DNA of 64,000 nucleotides. Origin: Prinsepia uniflora. Its lineage: Eukaryota > Streptophyta > Magnoliopsida > Rosales > Rosaceae. The number at the start of each line of letters is the position of its first letter. Position 1 is the first letter of the stretch. Below are positions 1 to 11,145 of the stretch, in pieces. The stretch lies in assembly GCA_032719365.1 (NCBI GenBank), contig CM064866.1, positions 5,995,781-6,059,780 on the forward strand, read 5' to 3'. Under the pieces are notes generated by a model. It saw only the letters and a list, made by a program, of their open reading frames with translations. It did no database searches and was not told the DNA's origin. Made by a program: the position numbers and the translations under genes.

Positions 1-567
1 CTCAGATAGATCCAGCAGGTTCGATGGATGGAAATGTGGTTTTTAATGTGTTTTGGATTTCACTGAGACTTGATGATGACGGTTTTTAATAATGGTTTTT
101 CCGATGTTTTGGGCAATGACCCGGATGAATGGATTTTGAGGGTTTTGAGCTGAGGCCCGGGATTTGAGAAAAGGCAATGAGTTCGGTTTTCTTGAATGGT
201 TTGAATAACTTGAAAATAGAATGGTTTTATGACATGACTTCTGATATGCATGCATTGGTTTTTAAATGGAGGGTATAAATGTAATTGTTTTATTGAACTG
301 TTTTTGAACTTATACTTTCTTTTTGTCCACTCACAGTCTTTTCATGTTTTCGATACCCTTCAGGTTGCTGCGGTGTGGGCTGTTGGTCGAGAGAGAGGAG
401 ACATCACATACTCGATCCACAATAGAGTCTGCGCGCTCTAGGAATCCCTTGTCCGACTTACGTGTCACATGGAGGTTGGATGTCAGTTTAGCCTTCGTGT
501 CACTCGTAAGTTAGACGGGAGCATGACTTAGCCCTTAATCCCGGGGGATTGAGGGTGGGTCGTGTCA
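1..567 (+). repeat. 3' part of a Ty3-type LTR, cut by the window edge
   Basis: This is the terminal part of a plus-strand LTR that ends in GTGTCA at 567 and is followed three bases later by a primer-binding site, so it is the 5' LTR of an element. It holds the closing half of the conserved LTR module: an ATGCATGCAT motif near 246-255, a GGAGGGTAT arm near 269-277, GTCCACTCAC near 327-336, and a CCCTTCAGG acceptor-like site near 356. The first half of the LTR lies outside the window. Confidence 0.8.
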
Positions 568-570
568 AAT

Positions 571-582
571 TGGTATCAGAGC
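571..582 (+). promoter_or_regulatory. Primer-binding site, tRNA-iMet type
   Basis: TGGTATCAGAGC lies three bases after the LTR end and is the usual plant LTR-retrotransposon PBS, complementary to the 3' end of initiator tRNA-Met. Minus-strand DNA synthesis would be primed here. Confidence 0.85.
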
Positions 583-1165
583 AGGTTTCGTGTGTTCTGC
601 GCAAGGTCTGGTTCCTAGAGTCGTTGGTTTGTCGACTTAGGTGGTGTGATGCTACTGTGGATGTGATGTCTCGACGCAGAACAACCCGTCAGCAACCTGG
701 ATGCGATAGTGATAGTACGTTCGTTGTGGTTAGTTAGCAGTGATTTTTAGTGTCAGAATGATAGTCGCTCGATACGCAGTACGAGGTATGACGTACATCG
801 GCTTAGGGCCGGAACGGTTAGTGCGTTGGCGCTTGTTTTGCTTGATGATTGGACCATAGGGTCGGAGATATGCCAGCGTGGTTAACTTAGATGGTAGCTA
901 GTGGGCTACGATTTCGTGTAGGTTGGTCGGCTTGTGAGGCTCGAGAGTAGCACATTGATCTAGTGAGATACGTGGGCCAAGGAAGCCGGTTGATGGTGGC
1001 CTATTAGGCCGGATGGTGTTTGGATAATGACAGTTTGGACTTGTGACCATTTGGTCTGATTGTTCAAGCTTGGACTTGTACAACTATGAGTAGCTGGATG
1101 CCTTGAGTGGCAGGGTTTAGGAACTACTTTGAGATTCGAGGGATTTCCCCCCTTGCGATGGATAC
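583..1165 (+). mobile_element. Remnant of a LARD-type internal region
   Basis: This is internal sequence downstream of the PBS. A short open frame starts with ATG at 666 (MSRRRTTRQQP...) at the usual gag start position and ends after about 23 codons. No other retroviral domain is visible. The stretch from the ATG to about 730 resembles the reverse complement of 28260-28330 (shared blocks such as GTGTGATGTCTC and GCGATAGTACGTT), and more weakly that of 8080-8176. The three regions therefore appear to be copies of one largely non-coding internal region. It runs directly into a second LTR fragment, so most of the interior is deleted. Confidence 0.6.
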
Positions 1166-1315
1166 TATCCACAGTAGAGTCTGCGGGCTCTGGGAAGTCC
1201 GGAAGTTTTGAGCGGTTCAGTCAAGAATCCCTTGTCCGACTTACATGTCACATGTAGGTTGGACGTCAGTTTAGCCTTCGTGTCACTCATAAGTTAGACG
1301 GGAGCATGACTTAGT
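1166..1315 (+). repeat. LTR end fragment truncated by the TR-GAG element
   Basis: This matches about 405-530 of the first LTR (shared ATCCACA.TAGAGTCTGCG, CCCTTGTCCGACTTAC and TTAGACGGGAGCATGACTTAG blocks). It is probably a piece of the second LTR of the same element. It stops at 1315, exactly where the minus-strand LTR starting TGACAGG begins, so the TR-GAG element appears to have inserted into it. The expected continuation is not found at the far side of that element. Confidence 0.6.
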
Positions 1316-3938
1316 TGACAGGACCTGTCCCAACTGGACTTTGATAACCGTGCCCAGTCCTGCTCCCATATGACAAGTCAACTGAAGTCCCGAAACTACC
1401 CTTCAGCACCTATCAGACAAGGGATAAACTGCACTGATTTTCGCTTATGTCTCAGCCTCTCGATCAGCCCCGAACGTCGTGCCACAGCCTGGAGGGTCAT
1501 CAAAAATAGAGAAGGTGTGAGTGGACAAAAATAATATCATTTGAAACACATTTCAAAGTATATCATTTGCCCTCCAGTTTATCAAACCATTCATGCATAG
1601 GGTAAAACATATGAATCAATCACCGGCTTTCCAGCCAAATCACATAACAGTATCAAATCTCGGCTCATAAGCCAAACATATGAAAACATAATCACCTGGC
1701 CACACAGACCAAAAACCTGTACTCAATACCAGTATGCAATCACAATCGACATCAAACCGCACCACTCACAAGTGCACAATCAATCAAGCAATCCATCAAT
1801 CAATCTGAATTATTCACAAGTGCACCAAGAGTCACACAATCATATCCGCACTACGCGTATGGCAATATCCAGCCACATGCTAGGGATCAGAAACCTCTGG
1901 GCTAAACCCTCGGGCTCAGTCACATCTGGGCGAACACATCCCCAAGCTCAGACACATCCGAGTGGTACATCCTGGCTCAGTCGCATCCAAGAAGCTGGTT
2001 TACCATAAGAACTCACAATCATACCATCATATCCCCCAAGCTCCGGTCGACTAGGTAATCCCCTAGCTCCAACCGTCTGGGCATCCACAATCACAATCAC
2101 AACGAAAACCATCCCTGGATTACATCCCAAAACATTTCAATCAAATCCATGACTTCAAACCAAGTCAAATCATTCTCAACCGGGCCTCAAGCCCAAATAC
2201 CATTTACACGCAAATCCGTAAAGTTTCATTTGAAAATGTTAAAAATCATCAAGAAATTATCCTTGATTCATCAATAAAGCCAAAATATCCATCTTGAAAC
2301 TATTTTGACTCCAGGCCTAGCCCAAAATATCATTTGCATATTTCTCGTAAAACGTGCCCAAAATACCGATTAAAATAATCATATAATCACAAATAATCAT
2401 GCTACATCATCAGGACATCATTGCAATTCAAATCATGCAATAAATCATGTAAAACATTTAACTATGCATGCATATCAGTTTATAAAACAAACGTCCACTC
2501 ACACACCATCCAAACCACTCGCTTTCCGAGCTACACGTGTTTCCGTAATTTCCAAAAATCCCGAATCCTATCAAACAACATCATTATGGGTCACTAATGA
2601 ATCCAATAATAGCATATTAATTTCCCCCTATTTTTTGGGAATTAAATATTAATTTAAAACATAACATAATCCTTCGGACCCTCGAAACATTATCGAGATG
2701 GTGTCCGATCGACTAAAATCGAGGCCAAAATGTTCGTTACATCGAGAACATCAAAAAGTATGTTGGACCCATCCTCAGAAACCAAGCCACCCGCCCTCAG
2801 GCGCCGCCGCAAGCGGCTGCACGTGAAAGCCACGCGCCGTGCACAGTACTGCTACAATACCATCTCTCTGACCCAATTACCTAATAAACGGTAAACCCGC
2901 GATCAAACCCGGTACAATCTTCCTCAATTTGACCTTGATTTTGTTCATTCTTTCACTCATTTTTATCTACTCAAGGTTCATTAGGGATCTGTAACATCAA
3001 TTTCATGAAATGGATCCTCAAATCACTCGACTCGAAGTGAATACCCGACGGGTTCTAAATCGGGTTCTACCCAATTTAAAGCCGTTTCAATCAACTAAGC
3101 ACACATGAAGCATCCTATCTCCATTATAAACATGAATTCGAAACCAATTTCACGATCGCTTACCTCCAATCACTCGAACTCAACCTCCACAATTCGCGGA
3201 TGTCACATGGTATGTTCTTCGTGTTGTTCATCAATTTCCTTCGAATTAACTGGTGGTTCAATTCGTCTCAATCCCAGAAAGCTCAATTCACAATCAATTT
3301 CACTCCTTAACGTCTAAAAACTCGAATTCGACATTAATGTTTTTGGGTAGTGTTTTTGGGTTTCTCAGTGAGGTTTCAGTTGGGTTTCTCTCTATTTCCC
3401 ACTTGTTTCTTACTCAAAATTTCACTTAGTTTCTCACTCAATTTGCATTGTTTCATTGTGTTGCTGGAAATCGATCAATGGTTCTCTGTTCTCTGTTGTT
3501 TAATACAACTTAGTCATGAAGGTAGTGTTGAGTTTATCCTTTAATTACATTCAAACGACAACAATTTGGCACCCATCATAATTAGCAAGAGACACATGCC
3601 ACTGACCTACCCACCTGACTCACCCATATGGCTTATTCAGCCAATCCACCGCTTAATTAACTTGGCTGCCCATAATTACCATTTTACCCTTTACGTAACA
3701 AATGAGCATTTTGCCCCTTAACTTCACAGACCCGTAACTTTTTCATCCGAGCTCCGTTTTCGACATGCCACCTGTCTACAGATTCAGCGTCCCGAGACCT
3801 ACACAATGGTCCTTATAGAAAGTCCAAATATGGTCCCGATCAAAAGTCAACTTTTGGCCCTTATAACCAGGGGCAAAATCGTCATTTCCTTCAATTTTTC
3901 CAATTTTTTTCCTTTTGTCGAATTTTCGGGGCGTCACA
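1316..3938 (-). repeat. 3' LTR of the TR-GAG element
   Basis: This 2.62-kb LTR runs on the minus strand from TGTGACGCCCC at 3938 down to ...CCTGTCA at 1316. It carries the shared module: GTGAGTGGAC at 1517-1526 and GTCCACTCAC at 2493-2502 (+ strand), each with a TGCATGC-type motif near it, and a repeat-rich block between (1860-2010). The GC-rich core is near 2790-2850, and a candidate splice donor on the minus strand reads as CTTACC near 3161-3166. Confidence 0.85.
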
Positions 3939-3954
3939 ACCTTCCCCCCTTAAA
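3939..3954 (-). promoter_or_regulatory. Polypurine tract
   Basis: Read on the minus strand this is TTTAAGGGGGGAAGGT, directly against the 3' LTR start at 3938. It would prime plus-strand DNA synthesis. Its intact position confirms that the LTR at 1316-3938 is the 3' one. Confidence 0.8.
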
Positions 3955-4389
3955 GATTTTCGTCCTCGAAATTTGAACATACCACTCCAACAACTACCAT
4001 GGAGACTTGATTCACATCCAATTCCATACCTCGTGTTCCAACGTGAACCGTTACTCGTTATGTGCAACTATAACCACTTTTTCCATCTTTCCTGGATCGT
4101 CCCGAGCCCTCATCTCACGTCATGACTCATCTCGAGTCTTAAACCAATTTCCTGACTCCTACCGAGTCCAAGTCCAATGCCTCGACTCCTATCGAGTTTG
4201 AAGTTAACATTCACTCAGGTCAAGTGTATCTTGGGCCTAAAATGCCCATCCATATACCATATCGTTATCGTAAACAACCATTCGGACCAACCCGAGTCCC
4301 ACACAACCAAAACACATGATACAATATTACAACACAAGTGTATAACACAGAATAGTTACAAAGTATCGCGAAATCATGTGACAATACAA

Positions 4390-5241
4390 TTACTTTGAGC
4401 TACTTTCTAGTCGATAGGGGCAGTTCCTTCGCAAATGCCCAAGTTCCTTACAACAGTGACAGAGGGCAGTGCTAAGGCGATTTGCTCCACTACGCCGTTT
4501 ATTTGTCGACTGGGTTGAAGCCCCACTCGACTGAACCACTGTCTGGGGTCTCGATAGAGGGGAGTGAAGACTAACTCTCTTTGATGTTTCCTGACTTATC
4601 AGTTCAGTATCCTGACGCTCTCGGCATCGTCCAGAGCTCAAAGATTTTTCTCGCACAGGTAAACTAGCCTCTACTCGAATAGCAGCATCTGATAATTCTC
4701 TCAGGGTAGAATACGAGCCTACGGTCACATCGCCTCGTATTGTATTCCTCAGTCCCTGCTCAAATCTTCGACACTTATCCTCCTAATTTGCCACATACAG
4801 AGGAGCAAAACTAGATAAGTGCACGAATTTCTGTTCATAGTCGACCACTGACAGATTTCCCTGCTGCAATTGGAGGAACTCAACCTCTTTAGCATTTCGA
4901 AATGAGCGGGGGTAAAACTGATCCAAAAATCGCCCTCGGAATGTTTCCCATGCCAACGTACGAGCATCCCATCCAGTCAACTGTAAACCATGCCACCACC
5001 TAGACGCATAGCCATCCAAAAGAAAAGTGGCTAATAACACCATGTCCTCCGGAGGACATCTCATGACTTCAAAAATCCTTTCCAAACGAGTGATCCAATC
5101 ATCGTCACCATCCGGGCCCGAATCACCACGAAACACAGTGGCTCCCAACCGTTGAGCTCTCTCAATATCTGGGCCTTCTCTAACCCTATCCTTGTCCCTC
5201 TCATCTTCAGGCCGTGAACGGGGCGCACGTCTCGGAGGCAT
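4390..5241 (-). pseudogene. gag: gag of the TR-GAG element, one in-frame stop
   Basis: The gene encodes the structural capsid/nucleocapsid protein. The start is ATG at 5241 (MPPRRAPR...), about 30 nt after the PBS; an upstream in-frame ATG lies inside the LTR and is rejected. The capsid (retrotrans_gag) part includes WITRLERIFEVMRCPPEDMV, FLLDGYASRWW, FRGRFLDQFYPRSFR and YEQKFVHLSSFAP. A TAG at 4785-4783 interrupts the frame, which then continues (EDKCRRFEQGL...) to a CCHC zinc knuckle, CHCCKELGHLRRNC, at 4461-4420. About 283 codons in total. There is no pol downstream. The protein is close to the gag of the Tekay-like element at 38959, so that family is a plausible helper. One stop in an otherwise open frame suggests a young copy. 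Confidence 0.88.
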
Positions 5242-5270
5242 GACATAACAACAGAAATCAGTAACCAAAT

Positions 5271-5282
5271 GCTCTGATACCA
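5271..5282 (-). promoter_or_regulatory. Primer-binding site, tRNA-iMet type
   Basis: The minus strand reads TGGTATCAGAGC, three bases inside the 5' LTR end at 5286. It defines the right-hand LTR as the 5' LTR. Confidence 0.85.
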
Positions 5283-5285
5283 ATT

Positions 5286-7869
5286 TGATAGGACCCGTCC
5301 CAACTGGACTTTGATAACCGTGCCCGGTCCTGCTCCCGTCTAACAAGTCAACTGAAGTCCCGAAAGAACCCTTCAACACTTGTCAGACTAGGGATAAACT
5401 GCAATGATTTCTGCTTATGTCTGCGCCTCTCGATCAGCCCCAAACGTCGTGCCACGGCCTGGAGGGTCATCAAAAACAGAAAAGGTGTGAGTGGACAAAA
5501 ATAACATCATGTGAAACTCATTTCAAAGTCTATCATTTACCCTCTAGTTTATCAAACCATTCATGCATAGGGTAAAACATATGAATCAATCACCGGTTTT
5601 CCAGCCAAATCACATAACAGTATCAAATCCCAGCTCTCAAGCCAAACATATGAAAACATAATCACATGGCCACACAGACCAAAAACCCGTACTCAATACC
5701 AGTACGCAATCACAATCGACATCAAACCGCACCACTCACAAGTGCACAATCAATCAAGCAATCCATCAATCAATCCACTATTCACAAGTGCACCAACAAT
5801 CACACAATCACATCTGCACTACGAGTAGGCCAATATCCATCCACATTCTGGGGATTAGACACCTCTGGGCTCAACCCTCGGGCTCAGTCACATCTGGGCG
5901 AACACATCCCCAGGCTCAGACACATCCGTGTGGTACATCCAGGCTCAGTCGCATCCGAGAAGCTGGCTTACCATAACAACTCACAATTATACCATCATAT
6001 CCCCCAAGCTCCGGTCGACTAGGTAATCCCCTAGCTCCAACCATCTGGGCATTCACAATCACAATCACAACGAAAACCATCCCTGGATTACATCCCAAAA
6101 CATTTTAATCAAATCCATGACTTCAAACCAAGTCAAATCATTCTCAACCGGGCCTCAAGCCCAAATACCATTTACATGCAAATCCGTAAAGTCTCATTTG
6201 AAAATATTAAAATCATCTAGAAATTATCCTTGATTCATCAATCAAGCCAAAATATCCATTTTGAAACCATTTTGACTCCGGGCCTAGCCCAAAATATCAT
6301 TTGCACATTCCTCGTAAAACGTGCCCAAAATACCGATTAAAATAATCATATAATCACAAATAATCATGCCACATCATCAGGACATCATTGCAATTCAAAT
6401 CATGCAATCAATCATGTAAAACATTTAACTATGCTTGCATATTAGTTTATAAAACAAACGTCCACTCACACACCGTCCAAACCGCTCGCTTTCCGAGCTG
6501 CACGTGTTTCCGTAATTTCCAGAAATCCCGAATCCTATCAAACAACATCATTATGGGTCACTAATGAATCCAATAATAGCATATTAATTTCCCCCTTTTT
6601 TGGGAATTAAATATTAATTTAAAACATAACATAATCCTTCGGACCCTCGAAACATTATCGAGATGGTGTCCGATCGACTAAAACCAAGGCCAAAATGTTC
6701 GTTACATCGAGAACATCAAAAAGTATGTTGGACCCATCCTCATAAACCCAGCCACCCGCCCTCAGGCGCCGCCGCAAGCGGCTGCACGTGAAAGCCACGC
6801 GCCGTGCACAGTACTGCTACAGTACCATCTATCTTACCCGATTACTTGATAAACGGTAAACCCGCGATCAAACCCGGTACAATCTTCCTCAATTTGGCCT
6901 TGATTTTGTTCATTCTTTCACTCATTTTTATCTACTCAAGGTTCATTAAGGATCTGTAACATCAATTTCATGAAATGGATCCTCAAATCACTCGACTCGA
7001 AGTGAATACCCGACGGGTTCTAAATCGGGTTCTACCCAATTTAAAGCCGTTTCAATCAACTAAGCACACATGAAGCATCCTATCTCCATTATAAACATGA
7101 ATTCGAAACCAATTTCAAGATTGCTTACCTCCAATCACTCGAACTCAACCTCCACAATTCGCGGATGTCACATGGTCTGTTCTTCGTGTTGGTTCATCAA
7201 TTTCCTTCGAATTAACTGGTGGTTCAACTCGTCTCAATCCCAGAAAGCTCAATTCACAATCAATTTCACTCCTTAACGTCTAAAAACTCGAATTCGACAT
7301 TAATGTTTTTGGGTAGTGTTTTCGGGTTTCTCAGTGTGGTTTCAGTTGGGTTTCTCTCTATTTCCCACTCGTTTCTTACTCAAAATTTCACTTAGTTTCT
7401 CACTAGATTTGCATTGTTTCATTGTGTTGCTGGAAATCGATCAATGGTTCTCTGTTCTCTGTTGTTTTATACAACTTAGCCATGAAGGTAGTGTTGAGTT
7501 TGTCACTTAATCACATTCAAACTACAACAATTTGGCACCCATCATAATTAGCAAGAGACACATGCCACTGACCTACCCACCTGACTCACCCATATGGCTG
7601 ATTCAGCCAATCCACCGCTTAATTAACTTGGCTGCCCATAATTACCATTTTACCCTTTACGTAACAAATGAGCATTTTGCCCGTTAACTTCACAGACCCG
7701 TAACTTTTTTATCCGAGCTCCGTTTTCGACATGTCACCTGTCTACAGATTCAGCGTCCCGAGACCTACACAATGGTCCTCACAGAAAGTCCAAATATGGT
7801 CCCGATCAAAAGTCAACTTTTGGCCCTTATAACCAGGGGCAAAATCGGCATTTCCTTTAATTTTTCCAA
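5286..7869 (-). repeat. 5' LTR of the TR-GAG element, outer end missing
   Basis: This pairs with 1316-3938 block by block. On the plus strand it starts TGATAGGACCC, where the partner has TGACAGGACC. Arms at about 5488 and 6459, the GC-rich core near 6760-6830 and the CTTACC donor site near 7120 are all present. Similarity stops at about 7869 within a TTTTTCCAA stretch, so the final roughly 40 bp and the outer terminus are lost at the junction with the next element. Confidence 0.8.
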
Positions 7870-8176
7870 GCGCCATCCGGCCCAATAGGCCACTGTCAAC
7901 CGGCTTCGTCGGCCCACGTGTACCTCCCAGCTCAACAGGCTGTCATCGGCTCCACATGCCAACCAGTCGACCAACTATTGATCAAAACCACTGCCAATCA
8001 TGCTAACTACTCCAGCCCTAAGCCAACAAGTATCACACCCCGCACCGCGTATCGGGCGACCAGCACTCAGCCACTAGTGATCTCGCCACCAACTAAGGCT
8101 TTAACTATCGTACGACTACTTGCTAACACTCGCATATCCAGTTTGATGACGGGCTGTTCCGCGTTGAGACATCACA

Positions 8177-11046
8177 TGTAACGACCCATCCCAAAAATTA
8201 GGGTTAAGACGGTGATTAGTGAAGGATTAGTGAGCTTAATCGGTTGTTAGTTGGTTACGACAGGTCCGTTAGCGTCGAATGACGATTTTGCCCCTAAGTT
8301 CGGCAAATAGTTGACTTTTTGTTCGGATGGCCAATTAGGTATTGACCGGTTAACGTGACGTAGTTCGGGACGTCACGAATCCGTAGACAGGTGGCACGCC
8401 CGATTCCGACATCCGAGGAGGAAGTTATGATGTTCGGAAGGTTGAGCGCATTACCATAATTTGGCCAAAATAGGGGGAAGAGTTGACTTTTCGTATGGTC
8501 GGGTTTTGATACGTTGACCTAGGACCGTTAGGTAGATCTCGTCATCCTGAATTAAACGATAGGCGGTTCGTGTTCATCAGAGATAGGATGTGTGAGATAC
8601 GGGTCTAGAAAGGTAGTGGCATTATAGTAATTTTGATTCAAATGAGGGGCATTTTGGTCTTTTGCACATTGGGGTTTGTGTAACGGGATTGGGACAAGTG
8701 GATAGCTGAGATTGGGACATTTGTGAGAGAGATGAGGGGATTGTGACATGTGGCAGGGACCTAGTGGCTTCTAGACGGGTTCACGGGTCCAATTATTTGG
8801 GGGTGTAACCGTGCATTCGAGAGGTGCATTCGAGAGAAACAGAGACTGGGCAGAGGGGTGAAAATTGATCGATGGCCGGGAAGGTGTGAGTGTTGTGAAC
8901 TGGTGAGAGTGAACAGAGATTAAGGGAGAGTTGAAGAGTGATTTGGGGTGGTTTGTGTGATCGTGAGTGATTGAGAAGGAAGGGTGAGCTCACGGGAAAA
9001 TCAGGGAAACAGAGAGGAACTTGAGTGGTGGTGCTGCCATGTTCGACCAATCGAGGCTGGTGGTGGTGTTCAGAGGATGGAGGTGGACTGGAGGAGTCGT
9101 GTACTCACGGCTGAGCTCACGGCGGCGGCCTGAGCACAGGTAATTTCGTATTCCTTTTCAATTACTCTGTTTTGCCGTTTAGGTTCAAAGGGAAAGTCGT
9201 GGACTTAGGGGCTGAGTCGAGGGTTTTGGTGAGTGGTGTGCGACTCAGTGAAGTCCTCGGAGTCGTCTGGTGTAGCCACCGTGACGGGGGAGGACTTGGG
9301 TGGCCGGATCGTGAAACAGAGTTTTGGGGAGGTTTGGTTTCGAGTTTGAGATGACGGGCTATAGGCTGTGTCGAGGTGTTAGAGTGAGGGGAATAGGTTG
9401 CTTAGGACTGGATGGTGAGGATGGCGAAGAAAGGAGTCGAAACGATGGAGGAACGGCAGAGAACCAGGGACGCCGGTTCAGACCGGTTCACCTGAGGAAG
9501 ACGACGATGAACAGTGACCCTGTAGCAGGCGCGTGAGGCCTACGCGCAGCCACTTTGGGCGGCGCGTGGGGGATTTTCCGGCGAACCTTCCAACATAATT
9601 TTTGTTCTAAATGTCATAACGAATCCATTGGAATTGGTTTCGGGTTATTCGGACGTCGATTCGAAGTAGTTCGACGAGGTTGAAGGTTTAGGGTTCCGGT
9701 TCTTTACAATTAGGACCCGGGGATTTTTGTGGGAAATTAGGAGAGTCTTAGTAGACGTGTTAGTGATGTTCTTTGGTGACTTGTGACAGGATCGGGACTT
9801 CCCGAGGAAGCTGAGGAACGTATGGGACGTACGGGGCGCGAGTGACGTGCCAGTATCTGTGAGTGGACCCCTTCTCTAAACTCAAGCATGCATAACTGTT
9901 TTTCTATAAATTTTTTATGTTTTATATGTGGTTTCTTGATTGTGTAATATGTGATGTTGGTTTTACATAATTGTACGGTTTTCAAGGAATAACGTAGTTG
10001 GAACGTTTTACGAGAAAAGGTGGATTTCTGATTATGATGCTATAGTTTTGGGGTTTTCAAATGATAATTGGTTTTCAATGATTATAAATAGATTTTGAGA
10101 CGTGATTTGACCAAAGAGGTTTTCGGTTTTAGAATTGGATTTCGGAAAGAGGAATTTGGTTTTAAAGTTGAAAAGTAGATTTCCGGATTTGGGTTCGGAA
10201 TGACGGTTCGGGATGCCGGAAGGGCATCGGACCAGTGATTTCGGATTCGGGTTTGGATATGGATTCAGAAATGGTTTTCAAACGGTTTTGGATTGGATTT
10301 GCTGGATCTGGATATTGGGTTTAAAGACCTGGATATTGTGATTGACGGGGGTCGGGCCCGGATTGGGTTTAAAGACCCAGATTAAGTTTAAAGACTCGGG
10401 AGTTTAAAGACTCGGATATACTAATATTTCCCCCGTAGGCCTGTTGAGTTTAAAGACTCGGGAGTTTAAAGACTCGGATATTATTGAGGTCTGGGTTGAG
10501 TTTAAAGACTCGGGAGTTTAAAGATTCGGATAGATCCAACAGGTTTGATCGGATAATGATTGATTGGTATTATGTTTTCTGATACGATTTTTATGATGCT
10601 TATGACATGACTTCTATAACTATTTTTATGATGATTCTGCAACTGTTTTTATGATGATCTTTATGTAATTTATAACTATTTTAACAACTGGGTTATGCAT
10701 GTGTGATTTCAAAACGGAGGGCCAAATCTCTGGTTTTAACTGCCCTCCAGGTCGTGGAGCTAGAGCGGGGGTTAGACATCGAGGCAGCGCCAGAGGCATA
10801 GAGTACCAGAGAGTTTTTCCGGAGTGGTTTAATTTTTCGTGTGCGTGTACTCTGTGTGTAGACTTATGTTACTTTGTTTAGTACTATGCTCTGTATAGTT
10901 TTGACTCTGGGTTGTATTAAATTCTCCTGCGTCTGACGGTGTACTTTGGTGTTTTCGTAAGGGTAATTTCGGTTTTAGTGTCGAAGTGTCAGACGGGAGC
11001 AGGATTTACCTCGGATTTCGGGGTGAAACCGAGGTGGGTCCTGATA
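8177..11046 (+). mobile_element. Solo LTR, target duplication TCACA
   Basis: This 2870-bp LTR starts TGTAACGACCC and ends CTGATA (CA to TA change), flanked by TCACA at 8172-8176 and 11047-11051. It carries two related U3 blocks, a purine-rich leader, AG|GTAATT at about 9138, the GC-rich core near 9525-9570, GTGAGTGGAC at 9859-9868, GCATGCAT at 9886-9893, and TTTAAA palindromes at 10315-10535. The second GTCCACTCAC arm is missing: compared with 33403-33496, a stretch of about 60 bp has been lost between two TCTGGTTT repeats. Confidence 0.92.
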
Positions 11047-11130
11047 TCACATCCACATTAGCAACACAACACACAAGTCGACAAACCACTTGCTCTGGAA
11101 GCCAAACCTCGCGCCGAGCGCACAAATCCT

Positions 11131-11142
11131 GCTCGGATACCA
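11131..11142 (-). promoter_or_regulatory. Primer-binding site with one mismatch
   Basis: The minus strand reads TGGTATCCGAGC, one base off the tRNA-iMet PBS, three bases from the LTR end at 11146. It shows that 11146-14171 is the 5' LTR of a minus-strand element whose interior lies to the left. Confidence 0.75.
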
Positions 11143-11145
11143 ATT

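Larger units (their letters stand above)
1316..7869 (-). mobile_element. Gag-only LTR retrotransposon (TR-GAG type)
   Basis: On the minus strand the order is 5' LTR (right, 7869-5286), PBS (5282-5271), gag (5241-4390), PPT (3954-3939) and 3' LTR (3938-1316). The internal region is only about 1.35 kb and has no protease, reverse transcriptase, RNase H or integrase, so the element must have depended on enzymes supplied in trans. This is the architecture described in plants as TR-GAG (terminal-repeat retrotransposon with a GAG domain). The two LTRs are clearly homologous along their length, with mostly transition differences. The right LTR lacks its last roughly 40 bp, and no matching target duplication was found. 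Confidence 0.85.
7870..11145 (-). mobile_element. LARD-type internal region, split by a solo LTR
   Basis: Excluding the insertion at 8177-11046, about 400 bp of internal sequence (7870-8176 and 11052-11145) lie next to a minus-strand PBS and LTR. No open frame resembles gag or pol. The text around 8050-8176 matches 28210-28322 (shared ACACCGCGTATCGGGC, TTGATGACGGGCTG and GAGACATCACA), so it belongs to the same non-coding element family as 26312-28445. The left part of the element is missing. Confidence 0.65.

Noticed and set aside
571..582. tRNA gene
   Set aside because: The match is a 12-base primer-binding site only; no cloverleaf arms follow.
4390..5379. An upstream in-frame ATG at 5379 as the start of the TR-GAG gag
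   Set aside because: It lies inside the 5' LTR and reads through the PBS; the ATG at 5241 matches the start seen in the related gag at 38959.
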